Shown: piece by piece, positions 35,969 to 44,813 of the stretch | How positions within the stretch are numbered: position 1 is the first letter of the stretch | Layout: every line of letters begins with the position of its first letter | Source of the DNA: Mariprofundus erugo | GTDB taxonomy: Bacteria; Pseudomonadota; Zetaproteobacteria; Mariprofundales; Mariprofundaceae | Direction: 5' to 3' | Length of the DNA stretch: 64,000 bases | NCBI RefSeq assembly: GCF_005818865.1 | Contig: NZ_VBRY01000003.1 | Span: 186,001 to 250,000 of the forward strand | Program-made: the position numbers and the translations under genes | The notes under the pieces: model-generated | Database searches by the model: none | What the model saw: the letters and a program-made list of their open reading frames with translations, nothing else | Told to the model about the DNA's origin: nothing

Positions 35969-37731
35969 AGGTGTGCCTCCGCGTCGTCGCGACGGGTCAG
36001 TTTGCGTGCTTCGGCCAGCGATGCATCAAGGTTGAACTCAGGCTCCATCTCCTGATGTAATAACCGGGCTTCGAAGAGTTGCGGAAAGTGTTTCAGGCCA
36101 TCCCGAATCGGATTGGCGGCGGTGATGCCCAGGCCGCAGTGCGAGCGTCGGGATACCAGTGCTGCGGTGCGGGCCAGCTCATCGACGTCATGGGCCGTTC
36201 CATGACCACTGCAGATTTTCTGCATGCCATTGTTCAGCAGCGTGGTCCCCACCCGGCAAGGGGTGCAGAAGCCGCAGCTCTCATGAGCAAAAAAGCGGGT
36301 GAACTTGCCGATGATGTCGAGCAGGTCGCGCGTATGGTTGAAGATCATGAATGAGCCGCCGGTGGCGATATCCTCGAATGCGATGCAGTGGCTGAATTTG
36401 TCGGGGCCGACCAGAGAGCCGGAGGGGCCACCGACCTGGACCGCCTGTACATCGGTGGCGCCGCAATCGTGCAGGATATCCTCAATGGTCACGCCGAAGG
36501 CGACTTCGTAAATGCCGGGGCGGGCACAGTCACCGGATACCGATAGCAGTTTGCTGCCTCTGGATTGCCATGTGCCACGTGTTTCAAACCACTCATGGCC
36601 GCGCAGAATGATATTGGCTGCCGCCGCCAGTGTTTCGACATTATTGACCACTGTCGGTTGATTGCGGAAGCCGCAGGTGACCGGGAAGGGCGGGCGGATG
36701 CGCGGAATTCCAGGTTTTTGCTCCATCGACTCGATCAGGGCGGATTCCTCGCCACAGATGTAGGCACCGGCTCCGACCACGATGGCAATATCAAAATCGA
36801 TACCTTCACCGAGAATGTTGGCCCCCAGCAAGCCTGCATCACGTCTGCGTTGCAGCGTGGTATTGAGGGCATCCAGCAGATAACGGTATTCACCGCGCAG
36901 GTAGAGGTAACCTTGTGTGGCGCCAATGATATGGCCGCAAATGGTCATGCCCTCGAAGACCTCATCGGCATGACTGTTGAGCAGGATTCGGTCCTTGAAT
37001 GTGCCCGGCTCACCCTCGTCGGCATTACAGACCACATAGCGGGTGGTGCTTTCGGCATCGCGGCAGAATTGCCACTTCATGCCGGTGGAAAAGCCGGCGC
37101 CGCCGCGCCCTTTCAGGCCGGAAGCCGTAATGGCTTCGAGCAGCTGGTCACGATTGCGGCCGCGCATGGACTTCAGGGCGGAGCCCGGTTCAAATGATTC
37201 ACTCAGCAGCAATCCCTCCTTGCGGATATGATTGCCGACCCGGAACCAGTTTTCAGGCCAGCTGGCAACAGGCGTATCCGATTCAATAAGTGCTGCCATC
37301 TGCTCAATCAGTTCGGCCGTGATCGATGTCAGCGGGATACCGTTGACGAGCGCGGAGGGGCCATGATCACACATGCCGATACAGGAGGCCTGACCAATGG
37401 AGATGCGGCCATCTGCACGGGTCTGTTCCGGTTCAACCTGCAGCCGGTCGCAGAGCTGTTGCATCAGGGCGAGATCGCCGCAGCTGGTACAGTTACTGAA
37501 CAGGATATCAGTCTGGCCGCGTGGCTGGCGGTGAAAAAACGCGTAAAAATCGATGACGGCCTCCACCTGCGTGATCGGAAGTTGCAGCTCCTCAGCCAGT
37601 TCGGCAATCGATGGTTGCGGGATGTGGCGAAAGCGGGTTTGCAGATCATGAAGACGGTGAAGCAGGTGGTCGTTGAGCTGTGGTTGCGTCAGAAAGCCGG
37701 GCTGGCTCTCCTGCCCGTGATGTACGTGCAT
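35965..37731 (-). CDS. hoxF: NAD-reducing hydrogenase diaphorase subunit HoxF (NuoE-NuoF fusion)
   Basis: A 588-residue flavoprotein that exchanges electrons with NAD(H). The N-terminal part (about 15-150) is a NuoE/HoxE-like 2Fe-2S domain with SNCTSCGD and ASCIGMCDHGP. The rest is NuoF-like, with GRGGAGFSTGMKW (NAD/FMN binding), EGEPGTFKDR-type loop and the ESCGFCTPCRVG 4Fe-4S motif. The length is close to the fused HoxF of Ralstonia, so no separate hoxE is needed. The start at 37731 is supported by AAGGAG 6 nt upstream; the frame is open 15 codons further. Confidence 0.95.
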   Translation of the reverse strand: MHVHHGQESQPGFLTQPQLNDHLLHRLHDLQTRFRHIPQPSIAELAEELQLPITQVEAVIDFYAFFHRQPRGQTDILFSNCTSCGDLALMQQLCDRLQVEPEQTRADGRISIGQASCIGMCDHGPSALVNGIPLTSITAELIEQMAALIESDTPVASWPENWFRVGNHIRKEGLLLSESFEPGSALKSMRGRNRDQLLEAITASGLKGRGGAGFSTGMKWQFCRDAESTTRYVVCNADEGEPGTFKDRILLNSHADEVFEGMTICGHIIGATQGYLYLRGEYRYLLDALNTTLQRRRDAGLLGANILGEGIDFDIAIVVGAGAYICGEESALIESMEQKPGIPRIRPPFPVTCGFRNQPTVVNNVETLAAAANIILRGHEWFETRGTWQSRGSKLLSVSGDCARPGIYEVAFGVTIEDILHDCGATDVQAVQVGGPSGSLVGPDKFSHCIAFEDIATGGSFMIFNHTRDLLDIIGKFTRFFAHESCGFCTPCRVGTTLLNNGMQKICSGHGTAHDVDELARTAALVSRRSHCGLGITAANPIRDGLKHFPQLFEARLLHQEMEPEFNLDASLAEARKLTRRDDAEAHL

Positions 37732-37819
37732 GGGAAACTCCTTTTGCGTGCTCGCATTGTATCGGGATATGGCCATTTAAAAAAGGGGTTAAGGTGTTGT
37801 TGCCGTGCCTGGCGTGCGC

Positions 37820-38530
37820 CTAAAACGGACCGTTTGAGGCGATCTCAAACATGATGTTGGCACCGAGAAGTAGCGTGATGCTGCCGATAGCCAGTTGAAG
37901 GTATTGATGTAACGGGCCAAAACGACGGGCCGAGTGGCGAAGCGGAAACATGATCGCTACCGACAGTGCCGCCATACCGGCGATAGAACCCAGGCCAAAG
38001 AGAGCGATATAGATCATGCCCGTGGCAAGGGAGTGCACCGATTGCAGGGTGAGGGCGATCAGCGCGGCGGACCCGGCCATACCATGCATCATGCCGATCA
38101 GCAGGGCGCGCAGAGGAAACGGGGCGGGGTGCGTATGCGCGTGGCTGTCGCCTGCAAGTTTACTCCCTTCCTCATGGTGCATGTGGGCATGCCAGTGGCG
38201 TGAACCATCGGCATGACGGTGGAGATGAAAGTGGATACCTGTTTTGATCAGCCGGCGGAGCACATCGATGCCAAGCAGAACCAGCATGGCACCGACCGCG
38301 AACTCCAGCATCATCGCCAGCCGTTCCGGGATGATTTGATCAAGCAGTATGACGGAGCTGCCGAAGATCAACAGGGTTGTCGTGTGCCCCAGTCCCCATA
38401 TGGAGCCCAGCCGGATTGACTCGCGCACCGAGGGGGAGCGGCTGACCAGTGTGGCGACTGCGGCGATGTGGTCGGACTCCATCGCATGGCGGATACCAAG
38501 GAAAAATCCGAGCAGAAGAATTTCAATCAT
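37820..38530 (-). CDS. Nickel/cobalt permease, NiCoT/UreH-like
   Basis: A 236-residue inner-membrane protein with about six helices. The first helix carries GIRHAMESDHIAAV, close to the metal-selecting HX4DH signature of NiCoT transporters, and a histidine-rich loop (about 100-135, with HRHADGSRHWHAHMHHEE) lies in the middle. Its place between hypF and hoxF strongly suggests nickel import for the hydrogenase. The ATG at 38530 lies within the hypF end (8-nt overlap), and matches the family start; 23 upstream codons of open frame are ignored. Confidence 0.85.
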   Translation of the reverse strand: MIEILLLGFFLGIRHAMESDHIAAVATLVSRSPSVRESIRLGSIWGLGHTTTLLIFGSSVILLDQIIPERLAMMLEFAVGAMLVLLGIDVLRRLIKTGIHFHLHRHADGSRHWHAHMHHEEGSKLAGDSHAHTHPAPFPLRALLIGMMHGMAGSAALIALTLQSVHSLATGMIYIALFGLGSIAGMAALSVAIMFPLRHSARRFGPLHQYLQLAIGSITLLLGANIMFEIASNGPF

Positions 38531-40892
38531 GTTGTGTGCCCTTTGTCCATTGTGTGGCAGCAGCGATGGCGGCCTGTCCCAGTGCCAGCCCGCCATCATT
38601 CAGCGGTGTTTGCCCGGCGATCAGCAGTTGCGGTGTTTTGTCGGCTAAATCAGCAGTCACAGCTTCCAATAGCAGACGATTCTGAAAAGCGCCACCGCAT
38701 AGTACCACAATGGCAGTGGCATGGCTGTGACATAGCTGCTGTGCCAGTGCAGTGATGGCATGGCTGAGGGTGCGATGAAAGCGCGCCGCAATCTCTGCCG
38801 TCGGCAGCTGCTGCTGCAGATCGTCCAGCAATGCCTGCCACATCGGTTGCCAGTGAATGATCTGCAGCGTATCGGCGCGCCTCTCCAGGCGGTATGGATA
38901 GGCTGGTGTGTGCCTGCTCCAGGCTGAGCGGGCAAGATTTTCCAGCTCGATGGCCGCCTGTCCTTCATAGCTGACCTGATGACGGCAGATAGCGAGCGCT
39001 GCTGCAACGGCATCAAACAGTCTCCCGCAGGAGGAGCTGGCCGGGGTATTGATTCCCTGTTCAATCATGCGATGCAGGACGGGCAGCGGCCTGGTATGCA
39101 GAAAGCGGATGATGTCGGTATCGGCAAAACGGCGGCTGATATCATCCCAACCGGCCGCATGCAGGTGGGCAAAGCAGTTGCGCCATGGCTCTCTGATGGC
39201 CTGCGTGCCTCCCGGCATGGGCACTGGCTGGAAGCAGGCGAGCCGTTTGTAGTGGCAATAGTCGGCCAGCAGAAATTCGCCCCCCCACAGTGTGCCATCA
39301 CTGCCGAAGCCAAGTCCGTCAAGCGCAATTCCCAGCACCGGCTTGCCATCGAGTGGCAGCTGGTTTTCGGCCATGACGGCAGCGATATGAGCATGGTGAT
39401 GCTGGATCGGTAGCAGGGGAATGCGCTCCTGTCCGGCCATATCGGTGCCGATGCGGCCGGACAGGTAGTCGGGATGCTGATCAATGGCGATGCATGCCGG
39501 GTTGAAGGCAAACAGCTGCCGGTAGAGCTCAAGCGCATGGTGATAGTCGTGACGGGTTGCCGCATGCTCCAGATCACCGGTGTGCTGGGAGAGGATGGCC
39601 TCTCGCCCGGAAAGCTGGCAGAAGGTGTTTTTCATCTCGCTGCCCATGGCCAGTATATGACCACAACGTGCAAAGCTGTGATGCAACAGAAGAGGCGACG
39701 GGGCATAGCCGCGTGCGCGGCGAAGCAGTCGGGGGGCCTCCGCCATGAAGGTGACCACCGAATCATCCAGCCGGTTAACGATGTCCCGGTTATGCAGCAG
39801 GAAATGATCAGCGATGCCGGCAAGGCGGTCGCGGGCATCGCTGTTATCGATACATTGCGGTTCATCCGAGCGGTTACCGGATGTCAGTACAATCGGGTGT
39901 TGCAGCCGTGCCATCAGCAGGCTGTGCAACGGGCTGTTGGGCAGCATAAAGCCAAGACGCGACTGGCCGGGGGCAATGGCCGTGGCCAGTGGTCTGGGAG
40001 TGTCCTTGCTTTGTTGCGGATGAGGTGCAAGCAGCACAATGGGGGCCGCCGCTGAGCTCAGCAGCTCTGCCTCAGCGGGTGTCACGCTGGCATGGCAGGC
40101 GATGGCGGCGATATCCCGCCCCATCAGTGCGAAGGGTTTGTCATAGCGCTGCTTGCGACGGCGCAAACGGGTAACGGCGGCATGATTCGTGGCATCGACA
40201 GCCAGCTGAATGCCGCCGGTTCCCTTGATGGCAATGATCAGCCCCTGGCTGAGCAGTGCGGCCGTACGGTCAAGGATTGCAGTCGCTGTTGCGGTATCGC
40301 TGCGCCGGCCGCTTGCATCCTCCAGCCAGATAGATGGCCCGCATGCCGGACAGGTGTGGGCCTGGGCATGAAAGCGCCGGTTGGCCGGATCATCATATTC
40401 ACGCTGGCATGATGCACACATCGGGAAGGGCGCCATGCTGGTGTTGGCTCGATCGTAGGGGGTGGCCCGTACAATGGAAAGGCGGGGGCCGCAGTGTGTG
40501 CAGCTGGTGAACGGGTAGTCAAAAAAACGGCTGGATGGCGTGTGAATTTCCGCCATGCAGGCAGGGCAGAGGGCCGCATCGGGGGTGACGGGGGTGGCGT
40601 GTATGCTTGTGCTGCAATCGCTTGCTGCAATCACGAATTGATCGGGCCGCGCAGCCATGTCGCCGGCCATCTGCTCGAGCGCATCGATCCGGGCCAGTGG
40701 CGGCGGTTGCGCCGTGATCAGCAGCCGGAAGCGCTCAAGGGTTTCGCTCTCCCCCCATGCGTCAATGCGTACACCTTCGCCGTCATTGCGGACGGAACCG
40801 GTGATGCCGAGCTCCGTCGCCAGGTGCCAGATGAAAGGGCGAAAGCCGACCCCCTGCACCAGTCCGCGAATACGAATGGTTATGGCTGTCAT
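38523..40892 (-). CDS. hypF: Carbamoyltransferase HypF
   Basis: A 789-residue enzyme that turns carbamoyl phosphate into the cyanide ligands of the NiFe site, delivering the carbamoyl group to HypE. Domains in order: acylphosphatase (1-90, GLVQGVGFRPFIW), zinc-finger region (about 105-180, paired CxxC), YrdC-like (200-380) and Kae1/TobZ-like (390-785, with HHHAHIAAVM and GGAFQN). The open frame reaches 134 codons further up through hypE; the ATG at 40892, 13 nt after hypE, gives the family start. Confidence 0.95.
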   Translation of the reverse strand: MTAITIRIRGLVQGVGFRPFIWHLATELGITGSVRNDGEGVRIDAWGESETLERFRLLITAQPPPLARIDALEQMAGDMAARPDQFVIAASDCSTSIHATPVTPDAALCPACMAEIHTPSSRFFDYPFTSCTHCGPRLSIVRATPYDRANTSMAPFPMCASCQREYDDPANRRFHAQAHTCPACGPSIWLEDASGRRSDTATATAILDRTAALLSQGLIIAIKGTGGIQLAVDATNHAAVTRLRRRKQRYDKPFALMGRDIAAIACHASVTPAEAELLSSAAAPIVLLAPHPQQSKDTPRPLATAIAPGQSRLGFMLPNSPLHSLLMARLQHPIVLTSGNRSDEPQCIDNSDARDRLAGIADHFLLHNRDIVNRLDDSVVTFMAEAPRLLRRARGYAPSPLLLHHSFARCGHILAMGSEMKNTFCQLSGREAILSQHTGDLEHAATRHDYHHALELYRQLFAFNPACIAIDQHPDYLSGRIGTDMAGQERIPLLPIQHHHAHIAAVMAENQLPLDGKPVLGIALDGLGFGSDGTLWGGEFLLADYCHYKRLACFQPVPMPGGTQAIREPWRNCFAHLHAAGWDDISRRFADTDIIRFLHTRPLPVLHRMIEQGINTPASSSCGRLFDAVAAALAICRHQVSYEGQAAIELENLARSAWSRHTPAYPYRLERRADTLQIIHWQPMWQALLDDLQQQLPTAEIAARFHRTLSHAITALAQQLCHSHATAIVVLCGGAFQNRLLLEAVTADLADKTPQLLIAGQTPLNDGGLALGQAAIAAATQWTKGTQHD

Positions 40893-40905
40893 GTGCTTTT
40901 CCGGA

Positions 40906-41931
40906 TCAGCAGATGCGAGGCAGCTGTTCTCCGGCCAGCCAGTCGACCACGCGCATGCCACCGAAGCCTGTTTGCATGACGACCAGGTTTCTCTCATCGC
41001 TGGTGACATGCCCGATGATGGCGGCCTGCCTGGCCAGCGGGTGATGGTGCATGCGTGCCAGCAGCCTCCCGGCTGATTGCTGTGGTACGATGCAGACCAG
41101 CTTCCCTTCATTGGCCATATAGAGCGGATCAAGACCAAGCAGCTCGCAGGCCCCCCTGACCTCCGCCCTGAGCGGAATGGCCGCCTCTTCAATATGCATG
41201 CCGACACCCGACTGACGGGCCAGCTCATTGAGGGTGGTGGCAAGGCCGCCCCGGGTCGGATCGCGCAGGCAACGGATATCCGGCGCAACCTCAATCATGG
41301 CGGCCACCAGGGTGTGCAGAGCGGCAGAGTCGGAAGTGATGGTGGTGCCGAACTCAAGCCCTTCACGGCTGGACAGAATGGCGGTGCCATGATCGCCGAT
41401 ATAGCCGGATAGAATAATCGCATCACCCGGTCGGGCCAGATGACCGGAGATATGAATGCCGTCAGGGATCACGCCGATGCCGGTGGTGGTGATAAAGACG
41501 CCGTCGCCTTTGCCGCGCTCCACCACTTTGGTATCACCGGTGACAACCGGTATGCCCGTTTCGCGACTGGCTCTGGCCATGCTGATGACAATGCGTTCGA
41601 GCTCGGCCAGCGGAAATCCCTCCTCGAGAATAAAGGCGGCGGAGAGGTAGAGCGGTTGTGCGCCGGCCATGGCGACATCATTGATGGTGCCGTGCACGGA
41701 GAGTGAGCCGATATCGCCACCCGGAAAAAAGAGGGGGGACACAACATGGGCATCGGTGGTGATGACCATGCGGCCGGATGTGACCGCAAATGCAGCCTGA
41801 TCATTGCCCTGTTGCAGCAGCGGGTTATCGAAGTGACGGACAAACAGTGACTCGATCAGCGTGGCGGATGTTCTGCCGCCGCTGCCGTGGGCCATTTCAA
41901 TGACCCCGTGTTTGAAGTCGGGATTGTTCAT
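40906..41931 (-). CDS. hypE: Hydrogenase maturation protein HypE
   Basis: A 341-residue PurM-like protein that dehydrates the carbamoyl group on its C-terminal cysteine to a cyanide. It has MAHGSGGRTSATLIE near residue 12, VVTGDTKVVERGKGDG near 130 and ends with PRIC, the essential terminal cysteine. The start at 41931 overlaps the hypD stop (ATGA). Confidence 0.96.
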   Translation of the reverse strand: MNNPDFKHGVIEMAHGSGGRTSATLIESLFVRHFDNPLLQQGNDQAAFAVTSGRMVITTDAHVVSPLFFPGGDIGSLSVHGTINDVAMAGAQPLYLSAAFILEEGFPLAELERIVISMARASRETGIPVVTGDTKVVERGKGDGVFITTTGIGVIPDGIHISGHLARPGDAIILSGYIGDHGTAILSSREGLEFGTTITSDSAALHTLVAAMIEVAPDIRCLRDPTRGGLATTLNELARQSGVGMHIEEAAIPLRAEVRGACELLGLDPLYMANEGKLVCIVPQQSAGRLLARMHHHPLARQAAIIGHVTSDERNLVVMQTGFGGMRVVDWLAGEQLPRIC

Positions 41932-43043
41932 GAGGTGACCTCTGCACGGAAGCGTCCGTAGCTGTAATAGGCGGCACAAGCCCCTTCGGAGGAGACCATG
42001 CAGGCCCCTTTGGGCTCTTCCGGAGTGCAGACCGTACCGAAGAGCTTGCACTCATCCGGGTTGCTCACCCCGCGCAGGACGGCAGGGCAGATGCAGCCCT
42101 TGATATCGGTTGTGGTGACAGGGGCCATATGAAAACGTTTTTCCGCATCGAATGCGGCGTAGGTGTGGCGAATGGCGAGGGCACTGTCGGGCAGCTCGCC
42201 AAGACCGCGCCACTCAAACCGTGGCCGCAGTTCGAAGATCTCATCCATCAGTGCCTTTGCCTTGCGGTTGCCGGATGCGCTGACTGCGCGGGTATACTGG
42301 TTCTCCACGCGATGGATGCCTTCATTGATCTGGCGAATCAGCAGCAGGGTGGACTGGATAACATCCACCGGCTCAAAGCCGGCAATCACCAGTGGCATGC
42401 GGTATTGCGCGCAGCAGTCGGCATAGGCCTGGCTGCCGATGATGGTGCTGACATGTGAGGGGCCGAGAATGCCGTCAATGCTTGCCTCGCCGCTGGCAAG
42501 GATGTGGGCCATGGCCGGGGGTGTCAGTACATGGTTGCAGAATACCGTAAAGTTGGTCAGCGCCATGGCTGCGGCAATCCTGATCACCGCAGCAGTTGGT
42601 GGCGTGGTGGTTTCAAAACCGATGGCAAAAAAGACCACCTGCCGTTCCGGGTTGGCCTGGGCAATAGCCAGTGCATCGGTAGCCGAATAGATCATGCGTA
42701 TATCGGCACCACGGGCTCTGGCCTTGTGCAGGCTGTCCTTTTTTCCGGCCGGTACGCGCATCAGATCGGCATAGGTACAGAGGATGATATCGCTGCTTTC
42801 AGCCAGTCTGATCGCCGCTTCAATGCGACCTGCCGGCAATACGCATACAGGACAACCGGGGCCGTGTACGAAGCGGACATTTTCAGGCATCAGATCCACG
42901 ATGCCGAAACGGAAAATGGCATGGGTATGACCGCCGCAGAACTCCATCAGGCGGTAATTGCGATCGGGGCTGACCTCTTTATGAATCAGGCCGGCAAGCA
43001 GGCGGGCGGTGTCACCATCGCGGAATTCATCGATATATTTCAT
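41928..43043 (-). CDS. hypD: Hydrogenase maturation protein HypD
   Basis: A 371-residue iron-sulfur protein that, with HypC, holds the Fe(CN)2CO unit being assembled. It has MEFCGGHTHAIFRFG near residue 33, GPGCPVCVLP near 82, the IGFETTTPPTA motif and the C-terminal cysteine set (CICPAVLRG, CKLFGTVCTP). ATGA overlaps on both sides, with hypC and hypE. Confidence 0.96.
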   Translation of the reverse strand: MKYIDEFRDGDTARLLAGLIHKEVSPDRNYRLMEFCGGHTHAIFRFGIVDLMPENVRFVHGPGCPVCVLPAGRIEAAIRLAESSDIILCTYADLMRVPAGKKDSLHKARARGADIRMIYSATDALAIAQANPERQVVFFAIGFETTTPPTAAVIRIAAAMALTNFTVFCNHVLTPPAMAHILASGEASIDGILGPSHVSTIIGSQAYADCCAQYRMPLVIAGFEPVDVIQSTLLLIRQINEGIHRVENQYTRAVSASGNRKAKALMDEIFELRPRFEWRGLGELPDSALAIRHTYAAFDAEKRFHMAPVTTTDIKGCICPAVLRGVSNPDECKLFGTVCTPEEPKGACMVSSEGACAAYYSYGRFRAEVTS

Positions 43044-43273
43044 GCGTTACCGTCCATGGCCCGCAGCTCGGCAAACAGCGCCAGCGTTTTGGCCGCCTCG
43101 ACCGGATCGATGCGCTCAAGAGCAAAGCCGACATGGATCAGCACATAATCACCGATGGCAACCTGCTCCAGCAGTTGCGTCGAGACCTCCTTGCGGATGC
43201 CATCAAGGCTGACGACGGCCATCGCGGTTGCCTCATCCAGCGCCTCAACCCTGGCCGGTACTGCCAGACACAT
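43040..43273 (-). CDS. hypC: Hydrogenase maturation chaperone HypC
   Basis: A 77-residue chaperone that carries the iron centre from HypD to the large subunit. It begins MCLAVPARV, with the essential Cys2, and has GDYVLIHVGFALERID typical of HypC. The open frame extends far upstream into hypB, but Cys2 fixes the start at 43273, which overlaps the hypB stop. Confidence 0.95.
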   Translation of the reverse strand: MCLAVPARVEALDEATAMAVVSLDGIRKEVSTQLLEQVAIGDYVLIHVGFALERIDPVEAAKTLALFAELRAMDGNA

Positions 43274-44190
43274 CAGGACTCTCCACTGTGGGTGCGGGAC
43301 TCTTCCGTGGCCGGTGCGGCGATGCCGATCCGGGCAATGGCATGATGGGCCCGCAGCCAGTTCAGCCATGGCTCCATGCCCTCGCCCGTGGTGGCTGAGA
43401 GCTGCAGGATACGGATACCGGGGTTGATGCGCCGGGCATGATTGCAGCATGCATCCACATCGAAATCGACATAGGGAAGCAGGTCGGTTTTGTGGATGAT
43501 CATCAGGCTGGCGGCATGGAACATATCCGGATATTTGAGCGGTTTATCCGCTCCTTCCGTCACCGATAAAATGACCACCTTGGCCGCCTCACCCAGGTCA
43601 AATGCCGCCGGGCAGACCAGGTTGCCGACATTTTCAATGAACAGCAGGCTGGCCGGTTCCGGATTCAGATCACCGATGGCGTGGCCGACCATATGGCCAT
43701 CGAGGTGGCAGCCCTTGCCGGTATTGATCTGGATAGCGGTAACACCGGTGGCGCGAATGCGCTCGGCGTCGTTGGCGGTCTGCTGATCGCCCTCGATGAC
43801 GGCGACGGGGATGGTGCCGGCCAGAGCCTCAATGGTTTTTGTCAGCAGAGTGGTTTTTCCGGCTCCGGGGCTTGAGACAAGATTCAGGGCCAGAATGCCT
43901 CGCTCGTTCAGCCAGCGGCGGTTGGCATCGGCATAGCGATTGTTCTTGCTCAGAATATCCTGCTCGATGCTGATCAGTCGCGATTGTGAGAAGCCGGCGA
44001 CATGAACGCCGGCTGCGCCCTGGCTGTAGTCATGGCGGTGGTCGCTGGCATGCTCCTCGTGTGTGTGTGCATGCTCGTGGCTGTGAGCGCCATGATGGTG
44101 GCTGTGAGCGCCATGATGGTGGCTGTGCCCCTGATGGTCATGATCGTGGTGATGACTGGCATCTTCACCACATCCGCATACTGTACACAT
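43273..44190 (-). CDS. hypB: Nickel-inserting GTPase HypB
   Basis: A 305-residue SIMIBI GTPase that delivers nickel to the large subunit with HypA. It starts CTVCGCG, the high-affinity nickel site, followed by a histidine-rich stretch (residues 13-52) likely to store nickel. The GTPase domain has [11 protein letters not shown] near 106, EGDQQT near 135, metal-site segment GCHLDGHMV near 160 and HKTDLLPY near 237. Part of the histidine-rich stretch is coded by a 21-bp tandem repeat. Adjacent to hypA with no gap. Confidence 0.95.
   Translation of the reverse strand: MCTVCGCGEDASHHHDHDHQGHSHHHGAHSHHHGAHSHEHAHTHEEHASDHRHDYSQGAAGVHVAGFSQSRLISIEQDILSKNNRYADANRRWLNERGILALNLVSSPGAGKTTLLTKTIEALAGTIPVAVIEGDQQTANDAERIRATGVTAIQINTGKGCHLDGHMVGHAIGDLNPEPASLLFIENVGNLVCPAAFDLGEAAKVVILSVTEGADKPLKYPDMFHAASLMIIHKTDLLPYVDFDVDACCNHARRINPGIRILQLSATTGEGMEPWLNWLRAHHAIARIGIAAPATEESRTHSGES
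44079..44120 (-). repeat. 21-bp tandem repeat in the hypB histidine-rich region
   Basis: Two exact 21-bp units (44079-44099 and 44100-44120), with a third partial match after them, encode repeated HSHHHGA-type residues. Slippage here would change the number of nickel-binding histidines by seven-codon steps. Confidence 0.75.
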
Positions 44191-44532
44191 TTATACCACC
44201 TCCACATGTTTGATTCGCATTTCATCCCCTTGCCGTATCTCAATCGGGGCCGTGCCGCACAAGGGGCAGGGGTCGTAGCGCTGGCCGATAGCGACCTCAG
44301 CGGCGCACCGGTGGCACCAGCCGATGCCCGGGAGCGGCTCAATATTCAGGGTGGCACCGGCGGCAACGCTGTTTTTCGATACCGCCCCGAAGGCAAATCG
44401 CATGGCTTCCGGCTCCACACATGAGAGTTGGCCAATTTGCAGCTGTACGGTTTTTACCTGGCTGAAATGATCGATTGCCGCCCGTTCCTGCAGCAGCTCG
44501 ACGATACCTTCGCACAGCGACAGCTCATGCAT
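44191..44532 (-). CDS. hypA: Hydrogenase nickel metallochaperone HypA
   Basis: A 113-residue nickel-binding and zinc protein. It begins MHELSLCEGIV, with the nickel-binding His2, and has a zinc ribbon with CHRC near residue 73 and CPLC near 89. It passes nickel to HypB. AAGGA precedes the ATG. First gene of the minus-strand hydrogenase run; its 5' flank meets a MITE-like element 41 bp upstream. Confidence 0.94.
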   Translation of the reverse strand: MHELSLCEGIVELLQERAAIDHFSQVKTVQLQIGQLSCVEPEAMRFAFGAVSKNSVAAGATLNIEPLPGIGWCHRCAAEVAIGQRYDPCPLCGTAPIEIRQGDEMRIKHVEVV

Positions 44533-44569
44533 TCAGCTCGTCCTTTGTCGGGATACACATTTCGCCATG

Positions 44570-44738
44570 CTAGGAGCCTGTCGGACTTAACTCAACTCTA
44601 CTGCGCGGCAGGGATTGCGGCCCAAAATGCCCCGGTCTTTCGTCACATAGTTACCACTATGCTCCTCAATCCCGGAACATTTTTGACTCGCCCTCCCACC
44701 TGCTCGCTACGAATCGCTTAAGTCAGACAGGCTCCTAG
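44570..44738. mobile_element. 161-bp MITE-like element with CTAG target duplication
   Basis: Terminal inverted repeats GAGCCTGTCGGACTTAA (44574-44590) and the complement of TTAAGTCAGACAGGCTC (44718-44734) agree at 16 of 17 positions. Each end is flanked by CTAG (44570-44573, 44735-44738), a direct 4-bp duplication fitting the YTAR target of IS5-type transposases. The interior has no transposase; it holds a small CATAG/CTATG hairpin (about 44646-44661). It fills most of the 281-bp gap between hypA and the divergent epimerase-like gene. The parent IS family is an inference. Confidence 0.8.
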
Positions 44739-44813
44739 TTGAAGCGGAATAGTCTGCAATGGGGGCACGGCCTGGCAGATTGCTGTTTATGGACTGCCGG
44801 CTAGTCTGGCCGG

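Noticed and set aside
44428-44721. 97-codon frame spanning hypA and the MITE-like element
   Set aside because: It is antisense to hypA and continues into the mobile element, so it reflects the element's lack of stops rather than a gene.
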